Shown here: positions 36,600 to 45,090 of the stretch, piece after piece
Layout: each line of letters starts with the position of its first letter
How positions within the stretch are numbered: the stretch's first letter is position 1
Assembly: GCF_019297855.1 (NCBI RefSeq)
Contig: NZ_CP079194.1
Coordinates: 2,591,501-2,655,500 of the forward strand
DNA from: Gymnodinialimonas ceratoperidinii
GTDB lineage: Bacteria > Pseudomonadota > Alphaproteobacteria > Rhodobacterales > Rhodobacteraceae
DNA length: 64,000 nucleotides
Direction of reading: 5' to 3'
Position numbers and translations under genes: made by a program
The notes under the pieces: generated by a model
Told to the model about the DNA's origin: nothing
What the model saw: only the letters and a program-made list of their open reading frames with translations
Database searches by the model: none

Positions 36600-36826
36600 A
36601 GGCGGTCGTGCGCTGCCCTGGGCGGTATGGGTTCGGTGACGTGGCGTGTCTCGGTGCCATCGGCGCGGCGACGGGAGAGGCAGCGCGAAGGGCTCGCGCC
36701 TGTTCCCGCTCGCAGCGGCTCTTCTCAGGCTCGAAGACGTCACGCGCCAACATACATCGCAGTTCGGGTAGCAGCCGCGCTACGCTGCGGCCCCGCCCGG
36801 TTGCGTCTAGGTCAAAGGGGGCCGCA

Positions 36827-37579
36827 TCACTTGAAGTCCGGCGTGAGGGGCAAGCCTGTCAGTTCCACCAATTCCGCGACGAGCGCCTCGACGGCGGGAT
36901 TGCGGGTGTCGCCGACGGCGGCCGTCACCTCTTCCTTGCGGCCTTCGCGTCCGGCTTTGATCATGTCCGAAAAGCTCATGCCGCCCATCGTCACCTTTCG
37001 CGTGCCGGACACGTAGATTGATTTCCCCGCCTCCGGATGGCGCAGGTGGACGACCTCCAGCTCCAGCCCGTCGCCCTCGCCGTTACGGGCCGGGATATAG
37101 GTGAAGGCCTGGTGCACGTCCTTGAACTCGGAGAGCGGCGCGCTCCAGGAGACGTCATGCTCTCCCGTGCGGTCGGAGACCTCGACCCTATCCGCGAAGA
37201 TGCTGGCTTCGCGCCGCCATTGCAGGTTGCCGGCGCGAGCCCGCAGCAGCGCCGGCCCCGCCACGAAAGCCGCGATCACCAGTGGCAGCACGATACCCAT
37301 GCCGGCGTTCAGGCTCACCTCTCCGAGACGGATGACGTTGATCACCACGATGAAGGACAGCAGCACCAGAACTGCTCCGAGAAACAGCGGCAGGGTTGCG
37401 CCCGACAGGGCGGAGATGCCGGGCTTGCCCTCTCCGTAGCGCACGGTGATCGGACGGGCGCGGAGGTCGGGGATCGAGAGACCGCCGACAAGCTCAGGCG
37501 CGGGCGTACGGGCCAGCAGGTCCAAGACCGGGTTGGCGGCGCCAGTTTCAGGCGTGGTTTCCGGCGTGGATTCAGACAT
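36827..37579 (-). CDS. Hypothetical membrane protein with two adjacent helices
   Basis: 250 residues. The N-terminal ~60 residues are soluble (Thr/Pro/Glu-rich start), then come two membrane helices (about 61-83 and 92-112). A C-terminal soluble domain follows with a PH-like strand pattern (REASIFADRVEVSDRTGEHDVSWSAPLSEFKDV) and a helix at the end. GGAGG lies 5 bases upstream of ATG 37579. The strand pattern suggests a bacterial PH-type domain, but this is a weak impression. Directly downstream of olsB on the same strand. Confidence 0.65.
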   Translation of the reverse strand: MSESTPETTPETGAANPVLDLLARTPAPELVGGLSIPDLRARPITVRYGEGKPGISALSGATLPLFLGAVLVLLSFIVVINVIRLGEVSLNAGMGIVLPLVIAAFVAGPALLRARAGNLQWRREASIFADRVEVSDRTGEHDVSWSAPLSEFKDVHQAFTYIPARNGEGDGLELEVVHLRHPEAGKSIYVSGTRKVTMGGMSFSDMIKAGREGRKEEVTAAVGDTRNPAVEALVAELVELTGLPLTPDFK

Positions 37580-37631
37580 GTAACCTCCAATCGTGTTTCG
37601 CCATCACGCTAATGGGTCGGGGCACGTCTGG

Positions 37632-38375
37632 CTAATGGTGGAAAACCGGCCCCTCCCCCGCGAGGCTGCGCAACAGGCGCGCGCGGGCGGGCGGGACGGC
37701 GCTGATCTCCAGCCCGGTGAAGACGTGCAGCGTGTTCATCTGATCGTCGATCACCGCATGATCGCTGACCCACCCCCCCATCAGGAGATAGGTGCGCAGA
37801 AGCGGCGGCATGACCGCCTGCGCGGCGCGAAGATCGGGCTTGCGGCGCAACCGGGCCGCGAACTTGAAGACCGAGGGCGCCTTGACCCGCGGCAGCCAGC
37901 ACTTCGGGGCGAGGTGGCGGTCCTTGAGCAGCGCGAAGGCGTCGTAATAGGCGCGCGCGCTGGTGCCGGTGAAGGAGGAGCAGCCGAAGAGCATCTCCAC
38001 CCCGCGTGCGTCCACATAGGCCGTCATCGCAGCCCAGGCGACGCGCAGGATGTCGGGATCGTGGCGGTCGGGATCGACGCAGAAGCGCCCCATCTCGACC
38101 ATCGGTCCGCTGAACTGCGACAGCGCCGAGAGCTCGTAATACTGGGCGGAATAGCTGCGGCCGATCTCGGTCCCGTTCTCCAGATGCAGCATCCGAAAGC
38201 AGCACACGAGGCTGCCGTCGAGGCTGTCCTCGACCAGAACATGGCGGCAGATCGCATCGAAACGGTCCCCCCTGTCGCCGTGAAACACCCGGGCCCGTAG
38301 CGCGCGCGCGGCCGCGAAATCGGCCTCGCTCGTGGCCAGTCGCGCACCGAAGCGCGGGGTGAGAGGTGTCACCAT
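37632..38375 (-). CDS. olsB: Ornithine N-acyltransferase OlsB-like protein
   Basis: 247 residues. OlsB transfers a 3-hydroxyacyl chain from acyl carrier protein to ornithine, the first step of phosphate-free ornithine lipid synthesis, a trait common in roseobacters. Seen: LRARVFHGDRGDRFDAICRHVLVED, the YYELSALSQFSGPMVEMGRFCVDP segment and LFGCSSFTGTSARAYYDAFALLKDRHL, all typical of the GNAT-like OlsB/hemolysin family. Start ATG 38375 is chosen because AGGAG lies 7 bases before it; ATG 38423 lacks such a site. The partner acyltransferase OlsA is not adjacent, so the role is by family. Confidence 0.85.
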   Translation of the reverse strand: MVTPLTPRFGARLATSEADFAAARALRARVFHGDRGDRFDAICRHVLVEDSLDGSLVCCFRMLHLENGTEIGRSYSAQYYELSALSQFSGPMVEMGRFCVDPDRHDPDILRVAWAAMTAYVDARGVEMLFGCSSFTGTSARAYYDAFALLKDRHLAPKCWLPRVKAPSVFKFAARLRRKPDLRAAQAVMPPLLRTYLLMGGWVSDHAVIDDQMNTLHVFTGLEISAVPPARARLLRSLAGEGPVFHH

Positions 38376-38493
38376 CGGCTCGCTCCTGAACCCAGTGGCC
38401 CGGCGTTCCACAGCCATCTCCATCGCGGCGGCAATGGGCTGTCAGCCTTCGTTTCCAAGATGATGGGCAGTGCCGCAGCGGCGCGCAAGAGGC

Positions 38494-38967
38494 TTAGTCG
38501 GAGAGCGCGTCGCCGATGTTGATCCGGCCGAAGTTGGACAGGATCGAGCTGAGGAACGAGATATCCCGGACCGAGCTTTCCGTGACCCGACGCGACAATT
38601 GCACCAGCTGGCCGTCTTCCAGACCAAAGCGCTCGATGTTCGAGACCCGGCCGCCCTCGTTGAAGGAGATCGCGACGATGTCGCGCTCGATCACTTCGGG
38701 GGCGTTGTAGGTGAAATTGCGCACACGGTACTGGGTGTAGAACCACGCCTCGTCCCGCATCACGCCGCCAGTGCCGGGCGAGCCTGCGGCTTCGGCCACC
38801 TGCTCACGCGTGCTGCCGATGTTGATTTCAGAGAGCACCTCGGGCGGGGGAACGTAGCCGTGATTGGTGTATGTCGCCGCGCAGGCCGTAAGGCCGCCTG
38901 CGAGGACCAAACCAAATCCAACGCGCCGGATCGCGGGGCGGAGGGTGGAAAAGAAAGACTGACGCAT
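38494..38967 (-). CDS. bamE: Outer-membrane assembly lipoprotein BamE (SmpA/OmlA)
   Basis: 157 residues. Lipoprotein signal with lipobox LTAC (lipidated Cys29), then the BamE fold: EVLSEINIGSTREQVAEAAGSPG, DEAWFYTQYRVRNFTYNAP and VAISFNEGGRVSNIERFG. It is an accessory subunit of the BAM complex that inserts barrel proteins such as LptD. Divergent from the yceD-rpmF-plsX group, the usual alphaproteobacterial neighbourhood. Confidence 0.93.
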   Translation of the reverse strand: MRQSFFSTLRPAIRRVGFGLVLAGGLTACAATYTNHGYVPPPEVLSEINIGSTREQVAEAAGSPGTGGVMRDEAWFYTQYRVRNFTYNAPEVIERDIVAISFNEGGRVSNIERFGLEDGQLVQLSRRVTESSVRDISFLSSILSNFGRINIGDALSD

Positions 38968-39178
38968 CACGAATGGTCCTGCCTGAACATGCTCTGTGGC
39001 CCCATAGGGGGCTCTCGTTGGGGCCTGATTGCGCGCGGCAAAACAGGTCGAGGGCACCGTACACGACTTGCGAACGCACACGAAGCTGAATATCGGCTTA
39101 ACGCAGGGGCGCGCTTGGGGCAAGCAAAGCCCCCTCACCTTCTGATGATGCCCCGAATTTATTGATGCCGGAGGCCCC

Positions 39179-39733
39179 ATGAAACCTGAAGTTCTGGCCC
39201 TCGCGCGGTTGGGCCGCGCCAAGGATACGACGTTTTCGGTGGAACCCGATGCGGCAGTCCGCAAGAAAATCGCCGAGGACCTGTCCCTGCTCGGCCTTCG
39301 CAAGCTGCGGCTGGAAGGGGTGTTGCAGCCCTCTGGCAAGAACGACTGGCACTTGAAGGCCACCCTCGGCGCGACGGCGGTGCAGGAATGCGTCGTCACG
39401 CTGGAGCCTGTCACCACCCGGATCGATACGGAGGTCGAGCGCCGCTACCTCGCCGACATGCCCGAGCCGACCGAGGAGGATTTCGAGATCCCCGAGGATG
39501 ATACGCCCGAGCCCCTGCCGCAGCAGCTGAACCTGCACGACCTGATGTCCGAGGCGCTTGCCCTTGCCCTGCCCGATTATCCGCGCGCCGAAGGTGTCGA
39601 ACTGGGCGAGGCGGTTTTCGCCGCGCCGGGCGTCGCGCCGATGACCGATCAGGACGCCAAGCCCCTTGCCGGCCTCGCCGCGCTGCGCGATAAGCTGAGC
39701 AGTGCCGACGAAGACCCTGAAAAAGAGGGCTGA
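39179..39733 (+). CDS. YceD family (DUF177) protein
   Basis: 184 residues. The central VQECVVTLEPV motif and the acidic segment after it are characteristic of DUF177/YceD, the family always found ahead of rpmF. Plant and bacterial members are implicated in 23S rRNA accumulation, so a role in large-subunit assembly is likely. The acidic C-terminus (EDDTPEPLPQQ and the final EDPEKEG) is also typical. The 235 bases after it hold a candidate rpmF promoter. Confidence 0.9.
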   Translation: MKPEVLALARLGRAKDTTFSVEPDAAVRKKIAEDLSLLGLRKLRLEGVLQPSGKNDWHLKATLGATAVQECVVTLEPVTTRIDTEVERRYLADMPEPTEEDFEIPEDDTPEPLPQQLNLHDLMSEALALALPDYPRAEGVELGEAVFAAPGVAPMTDQDAKPLAGLAALRDKLSSADEDPEKEG

Positions 39734-39776
39734 ATGCAGGTCACCCATTGCTCTGAACGGCATTGGGGAATAGGGC

Positions 39777-39804
39777 TTGCATGGCTGCGGAATCAGAGTA
39801 TGTT
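39777..39804 (+). promoter_or_regulatory. Candidate sigma70-type promoter for rpmF-plsX-fabH
   Basis: TTGCAT (39777-39782) and TATGTT (39799-39804) separated by 16 bases, in the 235-base gap between the YceD gene and rpmF. It implies a leader of about 155 bases for rpmF. Judged on sequence only. Confidence 0.35.
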
Positions 39805-39968
39805 CCCGGCCTCATTCGCACCCCGGTTTTGATGTCGCCTGGGCCATGCCGCGAAGCTTCGCGTCCGGCCTGAAAGTGACACCAGACAATCGGCACGCGA
39901 GACGAAATTTAGATTAGAGACGCAAGGCCCAACGGTGGGCGGCGCGGTCCCAAACCCGAGGTTGTGAC

Positions 39969-40172
39969 ATGGCTGTCCCCAAGAGTAAGATCACGCGCTC
40001 CAAGCGCGGTATGCGTCGCGCACATGATGCACTGACTGCAGCAAACCCCAACGAATGCCCGTCCTGCGGCGAGCTGAAGCGCCCGCATCACGTCTGCCCT
40101 TCCTGCGGCGTGTACAACGAGCGTGACGTTGTCGTACAAGACGAAGTCGATCTTGACGAAGACGCGGCCTAA
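39969..40172 (+). CDS. rpmF: 50S ribosomal protein L32
   Basis: 67 residues. [20 protein letters not shown] is the standard L32 start, and the zinc-type pairs CPSCGELK and CPSCGVY are intact. A short GC hairpin (CCGCCT/AGGCGG, 40176-40193) without T-run separates it from plsX and may moderate readthrough or RNA processing. The rpmF-plsX-fabH linkage couples ribosome and lipid synthesis in many bacteria. Confidence 0.98.
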   Translation: MAVPKSKITRSKRGMRRAHDALTAANPNECPSCGELKRPHHVCPSCGVYNERDVVVQDEVDLDEDAA

Positions 40173-40203
40173 CTGCCGCCTGACCTGAGGCGGGCCGGAA
40201 TAC

Positions 40204-41301
40204 ATGAGCGATGGTGCAGCGTTAACGGAAGGTGCGGTGGAAGACACCGTCTTGTCCATTGACGCGATGGGGGGCGATCTTGGCCCCGGCGCTGTCGTCT
40301 CCGGCCTGTCGAAAGCTGCGGCTGCCAACCCGCAGTTGCGCTTCATCGTGCATGGTGACGGTCCCGAGCTGGAACGTCTGATCGCCAAGAAGCGCGGCCT
40401 GGCCGAGATCTGCGAGATCCGGCACGCCAAGGGCGTGGTCACGATGGACGCCAAACCGTCCCACGTGATGCGCAACGGCAAAGACACTTCCATGTGGTCG
40501 ACGATCGAAGCAGTCCGGGCCGGAGAGGCCTCGGTCGCGGTGTCCTGTGGCAACACCGGTGCGCTGATGGCGATCTCGATGATCCGCCTGCGCAAGCTGG
40601 AAGGCGTCAACCGCCCCGCCATTGCCTGCCTCTGGCCCTCGCGCAACCCTTCGGGCTTCAACGTGATGCTCGACGTGGGCGCCGATATCCGCGCCGATGC
40701 CGAGGACCTGCTGCAATATGCGCTGATGGGCGCGAGCTATGCGCGTAACGGGCTCGACCTCGTGCGGCCGCGCATCGGCTTGCTGAACGTGGGCACGGAA
40801 GAGCACAAGGGCCGCGCCGAGCTGAAGGTCGCCGCCGACATGATCGAGCGCGTGGCCCCGGCCGCCGATTTCGAATTTGTTGGCTTCGTGGAGGGCGGAG
40901 ACCTGCCCTCGGACCGCGTCGACGTGATCGTGACCGATGGCTTCACCGGCAATGTCGCGCTGAAGACCGGCGAAGGCACCGCGCGCCTGATCCGCGAGCA
41001 ATTGTCCGAAGCGTTCAAGAAGACCCCCTTCTCCCGCATCGCGGCGCTGCTGGCCTATACCTCCTTGCGGCGGCTGGTGAAACGCATCGACCCGCGCCGG
41101 GTCAACGGCGGCGTGTTCCTCGGCCTCAACGGCACTGTGGTAAAGTCCCATGGCTCTGCCGATTCGACCGGCGTCGCCGCGGCGATCCAGCTTGCGGCAC
41201 AGCTGTCGGCCACGGGCTTTCACAAACGGCTGGCCGCGCGCATCGCGCAATCAGAGGCCGCCGCGACACTCGCCATCCAACAAGAGGAATCATCCGAATG
41301 A
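40204..41301 (+). CDS. plsX: Acyl-ACP:phosphate acyltransferase
   Basis: 365 residues. Makes acyl-phosphate from acyl-ACP for phospholipid synthesis. It opens with the family motif VLSIDAMGGDLGPGAVV. GNTGALMAIS, the LNVGTEEHKGR region and VIVTDGFTGNVALKTGEG follow. ATG 40204 comes 31 bases after rpmF. The stop overlaps the fabH start (ATGA). Confidence 0.96.
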   Translation: MSDGAALTEGAVEDTVLSIDAMGGDLGPGAVVSGLSKAAAANPQLRFIVHGDGPELERLIAKKRGLAEICEIRHAKGVVTMDAKPSHVMRNGKDTSMWSTIEAVRAGEASVAVSCGNTGALMAISMIRLRKLEGVNRPAIACLWPSRNPSGFNVMLDVGADIRADAEDLLQYALMGASYARNGLDLVRPRIGLLNVGTEEHKGRAELKVAADMIERVAPAADFEFVGFVEGGDLPSDRVDVIVTDGFTGNVALKTGEGTARLIREQLSEAFKKTPFSRIAALLAYTSLRRLVKRIDPRRVNGGVFLGLNGTVVKSHGSADSTGVAAAIQLAAQLSATGFHKRLAARIAQSEAAATLAIQQEESSE

Positions 41302-42278
41302 CACTCCGTGCGGTTCCCGTTGGTATCGGCCACTACCTTCCCGAGCGGGTGGTCCCGAACGCCGAGTTCGAAGCGATGGAAGGCCTGGAGACGTCGGACG
41401 CCTGGATCAAGTCGCGGTCGGGAATCGAGCGGCGCCACTTCGCCGCCGAAGGCGAGACGACAAGCCAGATGGCCGTGGCCGCCGCGCAAAAAGCGCTGTC
41501 CCATGCGGGGCTTGAAGCAGCGGACGTTGATGCGATCATCGTCGCCACCTCGACCCCGGATCTCACCTTCCCCTCGGTCGCCACTATGGTGCAGGCGGGG
41601 CTTGGCATGACCAAGGGATTCGCTTTCGACGTGCAGGCCGTCTGCGCCGGATTCGTCTACGCGCTCGCCAATGCCAACGCCTTGATCGTCTCGGGCCAGG
41701 CAAAGCGGGTGCTGGTGATCGGGGCCGAAACCTTCAGCCGGATCATGGATTGGTCGGACCGCACCACCTGCGTTTTGTTTGGCGACGGCGCGGGCGCGCT
41801 GATCCTTGAAGCGCGTGAGAGCGCCGGCACCTCGGAGGATCACGGCATCCTCGCCACCGATCTGAATTCCGACGGCTCCTTTAAGGATCTGCTCTATGTC
41901 GACGGCGGCGTGTCGAGCACCGGGACCACCGGCGTTCTGAAGATGCAGGGCAAGGAAGTCTTTCGCCACGCTGTTGAAAAGCTTACACAAACTGCCTCCA
42001 CCGCCTTAGAGAAAGCCGGCGTCGGCATCCCCGATGTCGACTGGGTCGTGCCGCATCAGGCCAACATCCGCATCATCTCGGGCACGATGAAGAAGTTCGG
42101 ACTGCCAATGGATAAGTGCATCGTGACGGTGCAGGACCATGGCAATACGTCGGCCGCCTCCATCCCGCTGGCGATGTCCGTGGGCGTTCAGGAAGGGCGC
42201 ATCAAGCCCGGTGATCTGCTGGTGACGGAAGCCATCGGCGGCGGTCTTGCCTGGGGCTCCGTGGTGCTGCGCTGGTAA
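41298..42278 (+). CDS. fabH: 3-oxoacyl-ACP synthase III (KASIII)
   Basis: 326 residues. Condenses acetyl-CoA with malonyl-ACP to begin fatty-acid synthesis. The triad is present: Cys116 in DVQAVCAGF, His in VPHQANIRI and Asn in DHGNTSAAS. GGGLAWGSVVLRW is the typical C-terminus. Translation is coupled to plsX by a 4-base overlap. ihfA follows after about 97 bases. Confidence 0.97.
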   Translation: MTLRAVPVGIGHYLPERVVPNAEFEAMEGLETSDAWIKSRSGIERRHFAAEGETTSQMAVAAAQKALSHAGLEAADVDAIIVATSTPDLTFPSVATMVQAGLGMTKGFAFDVQAVCAGFVYALANANALIVSGQAKRVLVIGAETFSRIMDWSDRTTCVLFGDGAGALILEARESAGTSEDHGILATDLNSDGSFKDLLYVDGGVSSTGTTGVLKMQGKEVFRHAVEKLTQTASTALEKAGVGIPDVDWVVPHQANIRIISGTMKKFGLPMDKCIVTVQDHGNTSAASIPLAMSVGVQEGRIKPGDLLVTEAIGGGLAWGSVVLRW

Positions 42279-42375
42279 GCGTTCATCTGCCGGTGAAGCG
42301 TCACCCCGCAACACACTGGATTGACTAAATAAACCGCATAATTCATCCTGCTGCGGAAACAGGGGGACGGAATTG

Positions 42376-42678
42376 ATGTCAGCAAAAACTTTGACGCGCA
42401 TGGACCTGAGCGAAGCGGTGTTCCGCGAAGTCGGTCTGTCGCGCAACGAAAGTGCGCAGTTGGTGGAGCGTGTTCTGGAGATGATGTCGGACGCATTGGT
42501 GGACGGGGAACAGGTCAAGATTTCCTCGTTCGGAACCTTCTCGGTCCGCTCCAAGACCGCCCGCGTGGGACGCAATCCGAAGACCGGGGAAGAAGTGCCG
42601 ATCAGCCCGCGCCGCGTGCTGACGTTCCGCCCGTCGCACCTGATGAAAGACCGTGTTGCAGCGGGCAACCGCAAGTAG
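42376..42678 (+). CDS. ihfA: Integration host factor alpha subunit
   Basis: 100 residues. Sequence-specific DNA-bending protein that pairs with IHF beta. It has the HU/IHF fold with [28 protein letters not shown], whose Pro-containing beta arm inserts into the minor groove. ATG 42376 is preferred over the TTG directly before it; a G-rich Shine-Dalgarno (42361-42366) lies 9 bases upstream. Position between fabH and merR matches other alphaproteobacteria. Confidence 0.96.
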   Translation: MSAKTLTRMDLSEAVFREVGLSRNESAQLVERVLEMMSDALVDGEQVKISSFGTFSVRSKTARVGRNPKTGEEVPISPRRVLTFRPSHLMKDRVAAGNRK

Positions 42679-42781
42679 CACGAGGGCCGCATTGTCCCGC
42701 GAGAGGGCAAGCCGGCAGAGGCACCGATTATCGGCGCGCTTCCCTGATTGCACGGGCGTGTCGGAGCAGAGGACGTGAGAC

Positions 42782-43549
42782 ATGGCCAAATCCGCGCAAG
42801 CCTTCCGCACGATCCGCGAGGTCGCTGACTGGCTGGATGTTGCCGCTCACGTCTTGCGGTTCTGGGAGTCGAAATTCCCGCAAATCAAACCGGTTAAACG
42901 CGCCGGTGGGCGGCGCTACTACCGCCCCGCCGACATGGAGTTGGTCGGCGGTATCAAGGTGCTCCTCCACGATCGCGGCCTGACGATACGAGGCGTTCAG
43001 AAAATGATCTCGGACGAGGGCATTGGCGCGGTCACCGCCCTCTCCCCCTCGATCGACAGCTTCGCCGACAGCGCTGACGTGATCGAGATGGAGCCGACTG
43101 CCGCCTGGGAAGACGACGCCAAGGCCGAGGCGCGCGATGAGCCAGCTGACGCCGCGGAGCCAAGCGGCGAACCGGAGCAACCCTCGCCGGAGGAACGGTC
43201 CGAGACCGAGGAAGCCAGTGCCGCCACGAAGGCTGAGGAGGCCGCAGAGGGAGTTCCCTCGGACGCTAAAACACCCGAAGCGACGGCGCCAGAAGCGCCC
43301 GCCCGCGACGAGCCTGCCACCGAGGAAGCCGCGCCAGACGTGGCCAATACCCCCTCCGAGCCCCCCGAAAGCGCGCCCGAAAGCGCGCCTTCCCCCAAGC
43401 GCGTCTCCTCCGATCCGGCAGAAGGCCCCCTCGGCACGTTGGTCGCCCTGTCGCAGCTCCCCGCCGCGCAGCGCCGCGCCCTGACCGGCGAAATCGCCGC
43501 CCTCGCCCGACTGCGAGACCGGATCAGCCAACACTCCCGCGCCGGTTGA
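42782..43549 (+). CDS. MerR family regulator with a long acidic Pro/Ala-rich tail
   Basis: 255 residues. The N-terminal MerR helix-turn-helix (about 8-77) is complete: [28 protein letters not shown] and [16 protein letters not shown]. Residues about 100-215 are low-complexity Glu/Ala/Pro/Ser, lacking the effector-binding cysteines or domains of metal and drug sensors. A final helix ([30 protein letters not shown]) may mediate dimerisation. This gene follows ihfA in nearly all Rhodobacteraceae I know; its target is unknown. Confidence 0.88.
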   Translation: MAKSAQAFRTIREVADWLDVAAHVLRFWESKFPQIKPVKRAGGRRYYRPADMELVGGIKVLLHDRGLTIRGVQKMISDEGIGAVTALSPSIDSFADSADVIEMEPTAAWEDDAKAEARDEPADAAEPSGEPEQPSPEERSETEEASAATKAEEAAEGVPSDAKTPEATAPEAPARDEPATEEAAPDVANTPSEPPESAPESAPSPKRVSSDPAEGPLGTLVALSQLPAAQRRALTGEIAALARLRDRISQHSRAG

Positions 43550-43608
43550 GCATCATTCGCGAAGTGCCTCTTGCGTCGCCCCCAGAAATCCTTAGAAGGG
43601 CCGTCAGT

Positions 43609-43685
43609 CGGGCTATGGCGCAGCCTGGTAGCGCGTCCGTCTGGGGGACGGAAGGTCGCAGGTTCGAGTCCTGCTAGCCCGACCA
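43609..43685 (+). tRNA. tRNA-Pro (anticodon GGG)
   Basis: 77 bases with encoded CCA. Acceptor CGGGCTA/TAGCCCG, D stem GCGC/GCGC, anticodon stem TCCGT/ACGGA with loop CTGGGGG (anticodon GGG at positions 34-36), T stem GCAGG/CCTGC with TTCGAGT loop. It reads CCC and CCU proline codons. Lies between merR and the dCTP deaminase gene. Confidence 0.97.
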
Positions 43686-43759
43686 ATCAACCGCTCTACC
43701 TCCCTGCCACTTCTCCATAATTGCGAGATCCGCCGCGCCCGTGTAGGAGCGGTGTCACC

Positions 43760-44845
43760 ATGACTGATTCCCTCTCGTCCAGCACCCACGGCGTTCTGCC
43801 CGACCACGCGATCTCCGCGATGATCGATGCGGGCGCGATCTCTGCCCGGCCTGCCATCCCGGCCGAACAGATCCAGCCCGCAAGCCTCGATCTGCGGCTC
43901 GGCACCAAGGCCTACCGCGTCCGCGCGTCCTTCCTCACCGGGGCGGAGAGGACAGTGGCCGAACGCCTGCCCGAGTTCACCATGCACGAGATGGACCTGA
44001 CCCCGGGCGCGGTGCTGGAGAAAGGCTGCGTCTACGTCGTGCCCTTGACCGAGAGCCTCGCCCTGCCCCATGACATCACCGCCGTCTGCAACGCCAAGTC
44101 TTCCACCGGGCGGGTCGATTGCCTGACCCGCGTGATCGCCGACGGCGGCGTGGAGTTCGACCGCATCCCCGCAGGCTACACCGGGCCGCTCTACGCGGAA
44201 ATATGCCCCCGCTCCTTCTCGGTGAAGATCGAGCCCGGCCTGCGCCTGAACCAGATCCGGTTCCGCCGCGGCCAGGCCGTGCTCAGCGACGCCGCGCTCA
44301 AGGCGCGCCACGATGAGACCCCCCTCGTCGACCAGACCCCGCTGATAGACGAGGGCCTGGGCTTCTCCGTCGACCTCTCGCCCAGGAATACCACTCTGGT
44401 GGGCTACCGCGCCAAACCCCATGCGGGCGTCATTGACCTGACGCAGATCGGCACCCACAAGACCGCCGACTTCTGGGAGGAAATCCACAGCGACAACGGC
44501 CAGATCATCCTCGACCCCGGCGCCTTCTACATCCTCGTCAGCCGCGAGGCGGTCACCATCCCGCCAGATTGCGCCGCCGAAATGGCCCCCTACCTCGCAA
44601 TGGTCGGAGAGTTCCGCGTCCATTACGCCGGCTTCTTCGACCCGGGCTTTGGCCACGGCGTGCCTGCGCGCGGCGTCCTCGAAGTGCGCTGCCATGAGGC
44701 GCCCTTCGTTCTGGAGCACGGCCAGACCGTGGGCCGCCTCGTCTACGAGACCATGGCCGCAGCCCCCTCGCAGCTTTACGGCGCCGACATCGCGTCCAAC
44801 TACCAGGGCCAGGGCCTGAAGCTCTCGAAACACTTCAAAGGCTAG
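43760..44845 (+). CDS. dcd: dCTP deaminase, alphaproteobacterial double-domain type
   Basis: 361 residues, about twice the length of the classical enzyme. The first half contains QPASLDLRLGTKAYRVR and CNAKSSTGRVDCLTRV, where Arg and Glu/Asp side chains of the trimeric Dcd/Dut fold act. The second half repeats the fold (GFSVDLSPRN, DPGAFYILVSREAVTIPPDCAAEM, FFDPGFGHG). It converts dCTP to dUTP, feeding thymidylate synthesis. AGGAG precedes ATG 43760. A full-length repeat copy follows. Confidence 0.9.
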   Translation: MTDSLSSSTHGVLPDHAISAMIDAGAISARPAIPAEQIQPASLDLRLGTKAYRVRASFLTGAERTVAERLPEFTMHEMDLTPGAVLEKGCVYVVPLTESLALPHDITAVCNAKSSTGRVDCLTRVIADGGVEFDRIPAGYTGPLYAEICPRSFSVKIEPGLRLNQIRFRRGQAVLSDAALKARHDETPLVDQTPLIDEGLGFSVDLSPRNTTLVGYRAKPHAGVIDLTQIGTHKTADFWEEIHSDNGQIILDPGAFYILVSREAVTIPPDCAAEMAPYLAMVGEFRVHYAGFFDPGFGHGVPARGVLEVRCHEAPFVLEHGQTVGRLVYETMAAAPSQLYGADIASNYQGQGLKLSKHFKG

Positions 44846-44853
44846 CTCGCCTT

Positions 44854-44949
44854 CCCTTCATCTTTTTAAAAATACGGCGGGGGTCAGCATCCTTTGCGCA
44901 GCAAATGATGCGCAAGGGGGCAGCGCCCCCTTGGGGGGCCTCGCCCCCC
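44854..44949 (+). repeat. Mosaic intergenic repeat, copy 5 (full length, three hairpins)
   Basis: The tail is 44854-44883 (CCCTTCATCTTTTT, then AAAAATACGGCGGGGG). Hairpin 1 is 44887-44911 (GCATCCTTTGC/GCA/GCAAATGATGC, one mismatch). Hairpin 2 is 44914-44932 (AAGGGGGC/AGC/GCCCCCTT). Hairpin 3 is 44933-44949 (GGGGGGC/CTC/GCCCCCC). It is the longest copy and lies between dcd and dddP. Confidence 0.82.
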
Positions 44950-45090
44950 GAAGCAAGCACCGCACCCCACGCCCGCAATCCCTGCCGCGTTCAGCCCTGC
45001 ATATCATGGTCCGTTTCCGACCCTTTGACGCCGCGATCTGACAGGCAGAGGCCTCCCGCCCGCGCGACGCTTGGCCAAGGGAGTGTGAAC

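Noticed and set aside
36600..36826. Gene in the gap after the GNAT-like protein
   Set aside because: Short frames on both strands are Arg/Ala-rich with no start signal; nothing supportable was seen in these 227 bases.
44119..44316. Short plus-strand frames inside the dCTP deaminase gene
   Set aside because: Arg/Pro-rich alternate-frame readings without ribosome sites, typical of GC-rich DNA.
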